NCBI GenBank assembly: GCA_945883145.1
Contig: CAMCXB010000048.1
Span: 1-19,088 of the forward strand
Direction of reading: 5' to 3'
Source of the DNA: Bordetella parapertussis
GTDB lineage: Bacteria > Pseudomonadota > Gammaproteobacteria > Burkholderiales > Burkholderiaceae_D
DNA length: 19,088 nucleotides
Shown here one piece after another: positions 1-7,410 of the stretch (positions are counted from its first letter, which is position 1; each line of letters begins with the position of its first letter). Position numbers and translations under genes: made by a program. The notes below the pieces were generated by a model. The model was not told the DNA's origin, ran no database searches, and saw only the letters and a list, made by a program, of their open reading frames with translations.

Positions 1-2678
1 GTCGCTAAAATTTTATTCCGTGGCGAATACAATAAATTCGCTCTAGGTACATGGGTTGCACAAACTGGTTTACATTTACCGCAACGCAGACAATCTTTCA
101 CGCTATTCGTGATCGCACCAATATCACTTTGTTGCATGATGATTGATTCATGCCCCATCAAGCCGAATGAAGGTGTGTAAGCATTGCGCAAATCTGCCGG
201 CATAGCAGGATTGCCTAACAACTTACCTTTATTAAAGCGTCCTTCAGGATCTATGCGTTCTTTATAAGAACGAAACTCACCGAGTTCTGCATCCGTTAAG
301 AATTCTAATTTTGTGATGCCTATACCATGTTCACCCGAGATCACACCATTTAATGAACGTGCCAAGGTCATGATGCGTGCAACGGCTACATGTGCAGCTT
401 GCAGCATTTGATAATCATCTGAATTCACTGGAATGTTGGTGTGCACATTGCCATCACCGGCATGCATATGCAATGCCACAAAAACACGGCCTCTGAGTAC
501 ACGCTTATGAATCGCGCTGCATTCATCCAGAATTTGTTTGAATGCGCCACCCGTAAACAGTTGACGCAATACTGCACGCACTTCTGCTTTCCAAGAGATG
601 CGCAAAGTGCGATCTTGTAATACATCAAAAACGCTTGTATTCGCTTGTGACTTTAAGCGCGCTTCTAAAACAGGAATCACATCTGGAATTGATAACTGCG
701 TAGCGACATGAATTAATTCTTGGATCGGTGAATCGAGATGCTGTAGCAACCACAACCATCTTTTTTGTACAGTCTCCACACACTGTATCGCCTCACTCAC
801 ACGATTTTCTAATAACTCCGCAGGTGGGATTTCAACACCCTCTGCATCATCATGCTTACCTAAAGGTAGATTCCCTTTAGTGAAAAATGCAGAGAGTGCA
901 TCTAACAACTCTAATTTATTTTTTATCGATAACTCGATGTTAATGCGCTCAATACCGTCGGTATATTCCCCCATGCGATCGAGTGGAATCACAACGTCTT
1001 CATTAATTTTGAATGCATTCGTATGTTTAGCGATAGCAGCAGTACGTGCGCGATCCAACCAGAATTTTTTACGTGCTTCAGGACTGACCGCAACAAAGCC
1101 TTCACCCACACGCGTATTTGCAATCCGCACCACTTCTGAAGCAGCACGCGCTACAGCTTCATCATCATCGCCAACGATGTCACCAAACAAAGCCATTTTA
1201 GGTAAGACACCACGTTTTGATTTAGTGGCATAACCAACTGCGCGTAAATAGCGTTCATCTAAATGTTCAAGTCCGGCTAATATGGCGCCGCCTTTTTTGG
1301 TTTCAGCATCGAGATAATTTTTTATCTCTACGATAGAAGGTATCGCTTCACGTGCCTGACCAAAAAACTCTAAACAAACCGTGCGCGTATGCTTAGGCAT
1401 TTTGTGCAAGATCCAACGCGCTGAAGTGATCAGGCCATCGCAACCTTCTTTTTGTATCCCAGGCAAGCCAGATAAAAATTTATCGGTGACGTCTTTACCC
1501 AAACCTTCTTTACGAAATTTTTTGCCTTCGATTTCTAAGATATCGGTTTTGAAAGGCTGTTGGGTTTTGCCACGTTCACTCGGATGCGTCCACTCTAATT
1601 TAAAGCGTGCAATCGGTGCTTCATGAATTTTGCCTAGATTGTGATCCAGTCGTGTGACCATTAACCAATCACCATTCGGATCCACCATGCGCCAACTAGC
1701 GAGATTATCGAGGGCTGTGCCCCACAAGACCGCTTTTTTACCACCTGCATTCATAGCGATGTTGCCGCCTATGCAGGAAGCATCGGCAGAGGTTGGGTCT
1801 ACTGCAAAGACAAAGCCCGCTTTTTCTGCTGCATCCGCTACACGTTTGGTGACCACACCGGCACCAGAATAAATCGTTGCATAGTCACGCGACAGACCAG
1901 GCAAGACGCGCATTTCTACTGCGCCTAATTGTTCTAATTTTTCTGTATTGATGACTGCAGATAAAGGCGTGAGTGGAATTGCACCACCGGTATAACCAGT
2001 GCCGCCTCCACGAGGAATGATGGTTAGGCCTAATTCAATACAGCCTTTCACCAAACCTGCGATTTCTTCTTCGGAGTCGGGTGTGAGCACAACAAAGGGA
2101 TATTCCACACGCCAGTCAGTTGCATCGGTTACATGCGAGACGCGCGACAAACCATCGAATTTAATATTGTCTTGTTCGGTATAACGACTCAGTATTTTGC
2201 TAGTGCGACGACGTAAGTTCGCCATTTGCTTAAACTCATCAGCAAAATCTTCTATCGCTTTACGCGCCGCACTCAATAACGCTTCAACTTTGGCACTACG
2301 CACTGCTGATTCAGTATCGAGCTTGTCATCGATTTCTGCATCATGGCGTCGCTTATCTACTTCACCTAATCGATGGTACAGCGCATCAACAAGAGCTTGA
2401 CGACGCACTGGGTTCTCCAGCATGTCTTCTTGCAAGTAGGGATTACGACGCACCACCCAAATGTCACCTAATACTTCATACAACATCCGTGCAGAGCGTC
2501 CGGTCTGTCGTGAACCACGCAACACGGAAAGTAATTCCCACGCTGGCTCACCCAACAAACGAATCACGATCTCGCGATCGGAAAAGGAGGTGTAGTTATA
2601 GGGGATTTCTCGCAGTCGAGGCGGTGCGCCATCGCTGTTTTCGTTAATCAAAGTGTGGAGTTGCGCGGGGGCGTTCAT
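1..2678 (-). CDS. FAD-linked oxidase / 4Fe-4S dehydrogenase, DUF3683 type (3' end beyond window)
   Basis: Partial gene: 892 codons from the ATG at 2676-2678 to the left edge, open throughout; an in-frame TAG lies upstream and there is no clear Shine-Dalgarno. Residues 1 to about 160 form the N-terminal region I assign to DUF3683. The FAD-binding type 4 domain follows, with PRGGGTGYTGGAIPL near 222-236 and DPTSADASCIGGNIAMNAGG near 294-313. Next comes the FAD-oxidase C domain, with HMHAGDGNVH and SGEHGIG. A CxxCxxCxxxC 4Fe-4S motif (CLRCGKCKPVC) begins near residue 862. In this family the missing part normally carries a cysteine-rich CCG (heterodisulfide-reductase-like) region and DUF3400. The fold resembles D-lactate, glycolate and D-2-hydroxyglutarate dehydrogenases, so it probably oxidises a 2-hydroxy acid and passes electrons through Fe-S clusters. 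The substrate cannot be read from the sequence. It lies 100 bp downstream of the yqaA-like gene on the same strand. Confidence 0.88.
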   Translation of the reverse strand, partial: MNAPAQLHTLINENSDGAPPRLREIPYNYTSFSDREIVIRLLGEPAWELLSVLRGSRQTGRSARMLYEVLGDIWVVRRNPYLQEDMLENPVRRQALVDALYHRLGEVDKRRHDAEIDDKLDTESAVRSAKVEALLSAARKAIEDFADEFKQMANLRRRTSKILSRYTEQDNIKFDGLSRVSHVTDATDWRVEYPFVVLTPDSEEEIAGLVKGCIELGLTIIPRGGGTGYTGGAIPLTPLSAVINTEKLEQLGAVEMRVLPGLSRDYATIYSGAGVVTKRVADAAEKAGFVFAVDPTSADASCIGGNIAMNAGGKKAVLWGTALDNLASWRMVDPNGDWLMVTRLDHNLGKIHEAPIARFKLEWTHPSERGKTQQPFKTDILEIEGKKFRKEGLGKDVTDKFLSGLPGIQKEGCDGLITSARWILHKMPKHTRTVCLEFFGQAREAIPSIVEIKNYLDAETKKGGAILAGLEHLDERYLRAVGYATKSKRGVLPKMALFGDIVGDDDEAVARAASEVVRIANTRVGEGFVAVSPEARKKFWLDRARTAAIAKHTNAFKINEDVVIPLDRMGEYTDGIERINIELSIKNKLELLDALSAFFTKGNLPLGKHDDAEGVEIPPAELLENRVSEAIQCVETVQKRWLWLLQHLDSPIQELIHVATQLSIPDVIPVLEARLKSQANTSVFDVLQDRTLRISWKAEVRAVLRQLFTGGAFKQILDECSAIHKRVLRGRVFVALHMHAGDGNVHTNIPVNSDDYQMLQAAHVAVARIMTLARSLNGVISGEHGIGITKLEFLTDAELGEFRSYKERIDPEGRFNKGKLLGNPAMPADLRNAYTPSFGLMGHESIIMQQSDIGAITNSVKDCLRCGKCKPVCATHVPRANLLYSPRNKILA

Positions 2679-2778
2679 TTGGATGATGCTATAGGCATGA
2701 ATCAAAGATGCATTCTAGCTGATTGCGCTCTTTGAAGCTGAGGCTAAGCGACTACATTGACTGCAATTACGAGCAAAC

Positions 2779-3255
2779 TCAGAAGAACTGCCAGAACTGG
2801 TCGGGAACACGCATCAATAATTCGGTCAAGATCAGGTAACGTAAGAATTTACCGATTGCCATGTAGACGACACAAGGCCAAAAAGGCATTTTTAGCCAGC
2901 CTGCTACAGCACACAGCGGATCGCCAATGATGGGTAGCCATGACAACAACAAGGTTTTGGGCCCAAAAAACTTTAACCAAGCAAACCAGCGGGTTTCTTT
3001 TTCAGCTGCAAAGGTTTTTTTCGCGCCCACGCCCATCCAATAGCTGATTGCACCCCCTGCGGTATTGCCTACGGTGGCAACCAATAAAGCCATCCAAAAC
3101 AAATCCGGATTAAGTTTTACCATTCCTAACAAGGCAGGTTCAGAGCCCATAGGAAGAATGGTGGATGACAAGAGACTGACGACAAACAAAGTCGGCAAAC
3201 CTACTGCAGGTAGGGCAAGCAGATCAAGTAAATGCGCTGTGGCAGTAGCTAACAT
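2779..3255 (-). CDS. YqaA/DedA-like VTT-domain inner-membrane protein
   Basis: A protein of 158 residues from the ATG at 3253-3255; an in-frame TTG three codons upstream (3264) is possible, and neither has a good ribosome binding site. It is very hydrophobic. It carries the YqaA/SNARE-associated (VTT) signature: an N-terminal helix ending LLSSTILPMGSEPALLG, then GNTAGGAISYWMG, then a re-entrant-like loop LLSWLPIIGDPLCAVAGWLKM, and a last membrane segment. The length matches YqaA proteins, which are shorter than classical DedA. DedA-superfamily members are linked to lipid flipping, membrane homeostasis and proton-motive-force maintenance; the role of YqaA itself is not established. It lies upstream of the FAD dehydrogenase on the same strand and is divergent from ilvA. 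The family call is firm, the function is open. Confidence 0.85.
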   Translation of the reverse strand: MLATATAHLLDLLALPAVGLPTLFVVSLLSSTILPMGSEPALLGMVKLNPDLFWMALLVATVGNTAGGAISYWMGVGAKKTFAAEKETRWFAWLKFFGPKTLLLSWLPIIGDPLCAVAGWLKMPFWPCVVYMAIGKFLRYLILTELLMRVPDQFWQFF

Positions 3256-3336
3256 AGGCAGCAATCAATAAAACGCGTTAAGAGAAGAGTGGCTTAGCTA
3301 GACGTCACACTGCATGAAAAAAAGAGCGTCATCAAG

Positions 3337-3354
3337 GGATAAATCTGCTTATCC
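3337..3354. repeat. Inverted repeat in the yqaA-ilvA divergent region
   Basis: A perfect 6-bp inverted repeat, GGATAA and TTATCC, surrounds a 6-nt spacer (3343-3348). It lies just upstream of the ilvA -10 box, overlapping or abutting the expected -35 region, so it could be an operator. Six-base arms are short enough that chance is not excluded. Confidence 0.35.
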
Positions 3355-3382
3355 GTAGTCAGAAAAGTGTGTCCATTATAAT
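3354..3382 (+). promoter_or_regulatory. Candidate sigma-70 promoter of ilvA
   Basis: A perfect TATAAT box occupies 3377-3382. The -35 area at about 3354-3360 is a poor match to TTGACA. A start site 6-8 bases after the box would fall at 3388-3390, directly before the ilvA ATG at 3391, so the transcript would be leaderless or nearly so. Confidence 0.45.
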
Positions 3383-3390
3383 GAGTCACC

Positions 3391-4914
3391 ATGCAAATCG
3401 ATTACCTTAAAAAAATTCTGACTTCCCGCGTCTATGACGTGGCCATAGAAACGCCACTTGAATTGGCACCAGCCTTATCTGGGCGTATGAATAATCAGAT
3501 TTTTTTCAAGCGCGAAGATATGCAAAGCGTGTTTAGCTTCAAACTACGTGGCGCCTATAACAAGATGGCGCATCTCACACCCGCACAATTAAAACATGGG
3601 GTTATTTGCGCCTCTGCTGGTAATCATGCACAAGGCGTGGCGCTATCGGCTCACCGACTAGGTTGTCGTGCTGTGATTGTGATGCCGCTCACCACACCCA
3701 AAGTCAAAATTGATGCTGTTAAAGCACGTGGTGGTGAGGTTGTTTTGTTTGGTGAATCTTATTCCGATGCTTATGCTCATGCTCTGCAATTAGAGAAAAA
3801 ACATAAATTGTCTTTTGTTCATCCTTTCGATGATCCCGATGTGATTGCAGGACAAGGCACCATAGGCATGGAAATTTTACGTCAGCATGCCGCACCAATT
3901 CATGCTGTGTTTGTGGCCATTGGTGGAGGTGGATTGATTGGCGGTGTTGCAGCGTATATTAAATCGGTGCGTCCAGAGATCAAAGTCATCGGCGTACAAA
4001 CTACTGATTCCGATGCCATGGCACGTTCGATTAAAAGTGGACGTCGTGTCACTTTGACGGATGTGGGTTTGTTTTCAGATGGAACCGCTGTCAAACAAGT
4101 GGGCGAAGAAACTTTCCGTCTCACGAAAAAATATGTTGATGAAATTATTTTGGTCGACACCGATGCAGTCTGTGCTGCTATCAAAGATGTGTTTACTGAT
4201 ACACGTAGCATTCTTGAACCTGCTGGTGCTTTAGCAATTGCAGGTGCGAAAGCCTATGTGCAACGCTCTCAAGAAAATAAAAAGCCGCTGAAAGATGAAA
4301 CGCTGATTGCGATCGCTTGCGGCGCCAACATGAATTTTGATCGTTTGCGTTTTGTTGCTGAACGCGCGGAAGTGGGTGAAGCTCATGAGGCTGTGTTTGC
4401 TGTCACTATTCCTGAAGAACGCGGTAGCTTTAAACGTTTTTGCCAACTAGTAGGCGCACGTGCAGTGACAGAATTTAATTATCGTATCAGCGATCAAAAA
4501 GAAGCCCATGTGTTTGTTGGACTTCAAGTAGCAAACAAAGATGAACCTAAAAAAATCAGTCAGCAATTCCAAAAGCAAGGCTTTAAAAATATCGATCTCA
4601 CACAGGATGAATTAGCGAAACTGCATATTCGTCATCTGGTTGGTGGCAAAAGCGCTTTAGCGCAAGATGAATTGTTATATCGCTTTGAATTCCCAGAACG
4701 TCCTGGTGCTTTAATGCGGTTTTTAAATAGCTTGGCGCCGAATTGGAATATCAGTTTGTTTCATTATCGTAGTCAGGGTGGCGATGTGGGTCGTGTTTTA
4801 GTTGGCTTACAAGTACCCAAGAAAGAAATGAAAGACTTCCGTGATTTCTTAGCTACGCTAGGTTATCGTCATTGGGATGAAAGCGGCAATCCTGCCTATA
4901 AACTTTTTCTTTAA
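3391..4914 (+). CDS. ilvA: Threonine dehydratase (threonine ammonia-lyase), biosynthetic
   Basis: A 507-residue cytoplasmic PLP enzyme that deaminates L-threonine to 2-oxobutanoate, the first committed step of isoleucine synthesis. The PLP-binding lysine is K51 in SFKLRGAYN. The substrate loop SAGNHAQG is at 75-82, and the phosphate-binding glycine loop GGGGLIGG is at 178-185. Two ACT-like regulatory domains follow (about 335-410 and 427-500, the second with FEFPERPGALMRFL). This length and the two C-terminal domains match the biosynthetic, isoleucine-inhibited form (about 514 residues in E. coli) rather than the short catabolic TdcB form. A perfect -10 box lies only nine bases before the ATG. 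No leader peptide with an isoleucine/valine codon run is visible upstream, so attenuation control looks unlikely. queF follows 33 bp downstream. Confidence 0.96.
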   Translation: MQIDYLKKILTSRVYDVAIETPLELAPALSGRMNNQIFFKREDMQSVFSFKLRGAYNKMAHLTPAQLKHGVICASAGNHAQGVALSAHRLGCRAVIVMPLTTPKVKIDAVKARGGEVVLFGESYSDAYAHALQLEKKHKLSFVHPFDDPDVIAGQGTIGMEILRQHAAPIHAVFVAIGGGGLIGGVAAYIKSVRPEIKVIGVQTTDSDAMARSIKSGRRVTLTDVGLFSDGTAVKQVGEETFRLTKKYVDEIILVDTDAVCAAIKDVFTDTRSILEPAGALAIAGAKAYVQRSQENKKPLKDETLIAIACGANMNFDRLRFVAERAEVGEAHEAVFAVTIPEERGSFKRFCQLVGARAVTEFNYRISDQKEAHVFVGLQVANKDEPKKISQQFQKQGFKNIDLTQDELAKLHIRHLVGGKSALAQDELLYRFEFPERPGALMRFLNSLAPNWNISLFHYRSQGGDVGRVLVGLQVPKKEMKDFRDFLATLGYRHWDESGNPAYKLFL

Positions 4915-4936
4915 ACAGCACACACTGTTTGTGCTG
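4913..4936 (+). repeat. Overlapping alternative hairpins between ilvA and queF
   Basis: AAACAG at 4913-4918 can pair with CTGTTT at 4925-4930 (loop of 6). Alternatively CAGCACA at 4916-4922 can pair with TGTGCTG at 4930-4936 (loop of 7). The two hairpins share bases and exclude each other. No T-run follows, so neither is a standard intrinsic terminator. The second hairpin ends 11 bases before the queF start codon. Confidence 0.4.
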
Positions 4937-4947
4937 CTATTCCCACT

Positions 4948-5790
4948 ATGACTTTGGATGCCTCACCGAGTGACTCACCACTAGGAAAAATTTCAACTGG
5001 CCCTGATGGCTACGATCCCTCAATTTTGTTTGTTATGCCGCGCGCAAACAAACGCGCTGAGCTAGGCTTAGACCACAAAGCTTTACCTTTTTTTGGGTTG
5101 GATGTATGGAATGCCTATGAAGTGTCTTGGCTAAATTTACGAGGCAAACCGCAGGTTGCTATTCTTTCTATTCAAGTGCCTGCAGACTCACCAAATATCA
5201 TAGAATCGAAATCACTCAAGCTCTATCTAAATGGACTCAATCAATGTCGCTTAGCCGGCAGTGAAGCTGTTTTGAATTTATTGCAGGCCGATTTATCGGC
5301 TGGCTTTGGCGCAGCTCTTCAGATTCGACTCACTGAAGCAAGTGACTTTCAAAACATCGCTATTGGTCAACTCGAGGGGCTTTTACTTGATCGACTTGAT
5401 GTAGAGATGGATAGCTATGACCCCACGCCTTCACTCTTGGTCACCAATACTGAACAGGCGCCGGTTGAGGAAAAACTAGTTTCTCATTTATTGAAAACGA
5501 ATTGCTTAGTCACAGGTCAGCCAGATTGGGCCAGCATACAAATCCATTATGTGGGTTCGCAAATCCAACAAGAAGGTTTATTGAAATACCTCATAGGTTT
5601 TCGCTTTCATCAGGAATTTCACGAGCAATGTGTTGAACGCATTTTTATGGACATTTCGCGCCAATGTAGGCCTCAAAAACTCATGGTGTTGGCGCGCTAT
5701 ACAAGGCGCGGTGGGATTGATATCAATCCTTGGCGTAGTAATTTCTCTATGGCGCAGCAACCATCCAACATACGACTTGCAAGACAATAA
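4948..5790 (+). CDS. queF: NADPH-dependent 7-cyano-7-deazaguanine reductase (long form)
   Basis: A 280-residue enzyme of the queuosine pathway that reduces the nitrile of preQ0 to the amine preQ1, using two NADPH. The length matches the two-lobed E. coli-type QueF (about 282 residues), not the short B. subtilis type. The NADPH/QueF signature ESKSLKLYLN is at 86-95. The catalytic cysteine is C186 in LLKTNCLVTGQPDW, with the general acid D193. FHEQCVERIFMDI at 224-236 and GGIDINPWRSN at 255-265 are also typical. The start at 4948 gives the expected N-terminus; the bases upstream are pyrimidine-rich without a Shine-Dalgarno. It may be cotranscribed with ilvA, although no metabolic link between the two is known. 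Confidence 0.96.
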   Translation: MTLDASPSDSPLGKISTGPDGYDPSILFVMPRANKRAELGLDHKALPFFGLDVWNAYEVSWLNLRGKPQVAILSIQVPADSPNIIESKSLKLYLNGLNQCRLAGSEAVLNLLQADLSAGFGAALQIRLTEASDFQNIAIGQLEGLLLDRLDVEMDSYDPTPSLLVTNTEQAPVEEKLVSHLLKTNCLVTGQPDWASIQIHYVGSQIQQEGLLKYLIGFRFHQEFHEQCVERIFMDISRQCRPQKLMVLARYTRRGGIDINPWRSNFSMAQQPSNIRLARQ

Positions 5791-5874
5791 AAAACCGATA
5801 GAAAATAACTGCCAGCGCAAAAGGTGGCGTAATAAACAGTTTGAAAAAGACAAGTATCTGATCTGACTTTTTTA

Positions 5875-5906
5875 TTGAAACGATGGCTGCAAAATGCGCC
5901 TATAAT
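5875..5906 (+). promoter_or_regulatory. Candidate promoter of the ptsN-hprK-rapZ block
   Basis: A perfect TATAAT at 5901-5906 is preceded by TTGAAA at 5875-5880. The spacer of 20 is longer than the usual 16-18; GAAACG at 5877-5882 would give 18. The expected start near 5913 leaves a leader of about 26 bases before the ptsN ATG. Its position at the head of a tight gene block supports the call. Confidence 0.5.
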
Positions 5907-5938
5907 GCCAACCCATCGACATTCTGGTGCGATGCTTC

Positions 5939-6412
5939 ATGACACATTTCAGCAAAATTTTACCTGCGACGAACGTGGTACTCGACATAGAGTGCTCGAG
6001 TAAAAAACGTGCGTTTGAACAAGCGGGTCTACTCTTTGAAAATAATAATGGCATCGCCCGCTCTACGGTTTCCGAGAATTTATTTGCGCGCGAACGCTTA
6101 GGCTCCACTGGACTTGGACATGGCGTCGCCGTTCCTCATGGGCGTATCAAAGGTTTAAAAGCGCCTCTGGCTGCATTTGTGCGTTTAAGCGAAGCGATTC
6201 CGTTTGAATCGCCAGATGGCGAGCCAGTCAAACTGCTGATCTTTTTACTGATCCCAGACAATGTCACCCAGCAGCATCTAGAAATTCTGTCTGAAATCGC
6301 TGAAATGTTTTCAGATAAAGCCTTCCGCGCATCTCTGATCGAAGAGTTGGATGCGCAATTGCTACACACTCGCTTAGTGAGTTGGCATCCTGCAGAGCGT
6401 GACATGGCGTAA
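5939..6412 (+). CDS. ptsN: PTS IIA-like nitrogen regulatory protein (EIIA-Ntr)
   Basis: A PTS EIIA type 2 domain protein of 157 residues counted from the ATG at 5939; a GTG four codons upstream (5927) is less likely because it would leave almost no leader after the promoter. The phosphorylated histidine is H67 in GVAVPHGRI. ENLFARERLGSTGLGHG just before it is the characteristic family stretch. EIIA-Ntr is the final phosphate acceptor of the nitrogen PTS (EI-Ntr, NPr, EIIA-Ntr). It has no sugar permease partner and instead regulates other proteins, such as potassium transport and sensor kinases in E. coli. Genes for EI-Ntr and NPr are not in the window. It opens the ptsN-hprK-rapZ-LON block. 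No Shine-Dalgarno is seen. Confidence 0.93.
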   Translation: MTHFSKILPATNVVLDIECSSKKRAFEQAGLLFENNNGIARSTVSENLFARERLGSTGLGHGVAVPHGRIKGLKAPLAAFVRLSEAIPFESPDGEPVKLLIFLLIPDNVTQQHLEILSEIAEMFSDKAFRASLIEELDAQLLHTRLVSWHPAERDMA

Positions 6413-6429
6413 AGCCTTGTTTCTTTTCT

Positions 6430-7368
6430 ATGCCACTCAACTCACCATTAACGATACAACAGCTCTACGAAGATAATCAGCACGCCCTAAAACTAGGTTG
6501 GATTGCAGGTATGACCGGCGATCAGCGCTTAATTTTTGGCGATGCCGCTTCTGCTGCAGATCAGGTAGGTCATCTCAACCTTATTCATCCTGGTCGTATA
6601 CAAGTTTTTGGGCAGCAGGAAATTGATTACATCAATCGTATTTCCGAACACAGTCGTATGATTCAAACGCGCGAACTCGTGGCGGGCACACCTCCAGCTT
6701 TCATCATTGCGCAATCCTTAGATCTCCATCCTCATTTAGTTCAAGTGTGTAATGAGCATAATATTCCTTTGCTCTCTACCCCTTTACCTGCTGCGCAAGT
6801 CATCGATTATTTACGCGTTTATCTCTCTAAAAAACTCGCTTTGCGTATCACTATGCATGGCGTGTTCATGGATGTGTTGGGTGTGGGTGTATTAATTACA
6901 GGCGAGTCAGGTTTAGGTAAAAGTGAGTTAGGTTTAGAACTGATTTCACGTGATCATGGACTGGTTGCCGATGATGCGGTTGAATTCGCTCGCATTGCAC
7001 CGCACATGATAGAAGGACGTTGTCCACCCTTATTACAAAACCTACTTGAAGTGCGTGGATTAGGTTTATTAGATATCCGTACTATTTTTGGTGAGACAGC
7101 CGTAAGACGCAAAATGCGCTTGAAATTGATTGTGCATTTAGTGCGCAGAAAAACGCTAGAAGAAAACTATGAACGTCTACCTTTGCATCAGCAAACACAA
7201 GATGTTTTAGGACTAGCTGTGCGTAAAGTGATCATTCCCGTTGAAGCAGGTCGCAATCTGGCAGTGCTATTAGAAGCTGCGGTTCGTAATACTATTTTAC
7301 AAATGCGTGGCATCGATACGCTGGCTGATTTTATGGAAAGACAGCAGCAAGCCATGGGAAATGAATAA
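6430..7368 (+). CDS. hprK: HPr kinase/phosphorylase
   Basis: A 312-residue bifunctional enzyme that phosphorylates, and by phosphorolysis dephosphorylates, a seryl residue of HPr. The N-terminal domain spans about 1-130. The kinase core carries H143 (MHGVFMDVLG), the Walker A loop GESGLGKS at 158-165, acidic residues D181-D182 in LVADDAVE, and the HprK signature LEVRGLGLLDIRTIFG near 206-221. The phosphorylase-associated region PVEAGRNLAVLLEAA is near 270-284. All the expected key residues are present, so it should be active. It lies 17 bp after ptsN, as in many betaproteobacteria. Its target HPr is not encoded here. The bases before the ATG are a pyrimidine run (TTTCTTTTCT) without a Shine-Dalgarno. 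Confidence 0.95.
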   Translation: MPLNSPLTIQQLYEDNQHALKLGWIAGMTGDQRLIFGDAASAADQVGHLNLIHPGRIQVFGQQEIDYINRISEHSRMIQTRELVAGTPPAFIIAQSLDLHPHLVQVCNEHNIPLLSTPLPAAQVIDYLRVYLSKKLALRITMHGVFMDVLGVGVLITGESGLGKSELGLELISRDHGLVADDAVEFARIAPHMIEGRCPPLLQNLLEVRGLGLLDIRTIFGETAVRRKMRLKLIVHLVRRKTLEENYERLPLHQQTQDVLGLAVRKVIIPVEAGRNLAVLLEAAVRNTILQMRGIDTLADFMERQQQAMGNE

Positions 7369-7410
7369 GCAGGTCTAGCATTCAAGCTAAGCACTGCTAT
7401 TATTCACCCC

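Noticed and set aside
880..2400. Several plus-strand open frames of 60-117 codons
   Set aside because: They are shadows of the minus-strand FAD dehydrogenase, which is open over the whole region and carries clear domain motifs in its own frame.
3265..3390. ilv leader peptide/attenuator before ilvA
   Set aside because: No short frame with runs of isoleucine, valine or leucine codons and no terminator hairpin are visible.
4915..4947. preQ1 riboswitch before queF
   Set aside because: Only 33 bases separate the genes, and no C-rich loop and A-rich tail typical of preQ1-I are seen; only simple hairpins fit.
5791..5926. Small frame 5630-5866 extending past the end of queF
   Set aside because: It overlaps queF in another frame and its sequence shows no family features; queF ends in the expected RLARQ terminus.
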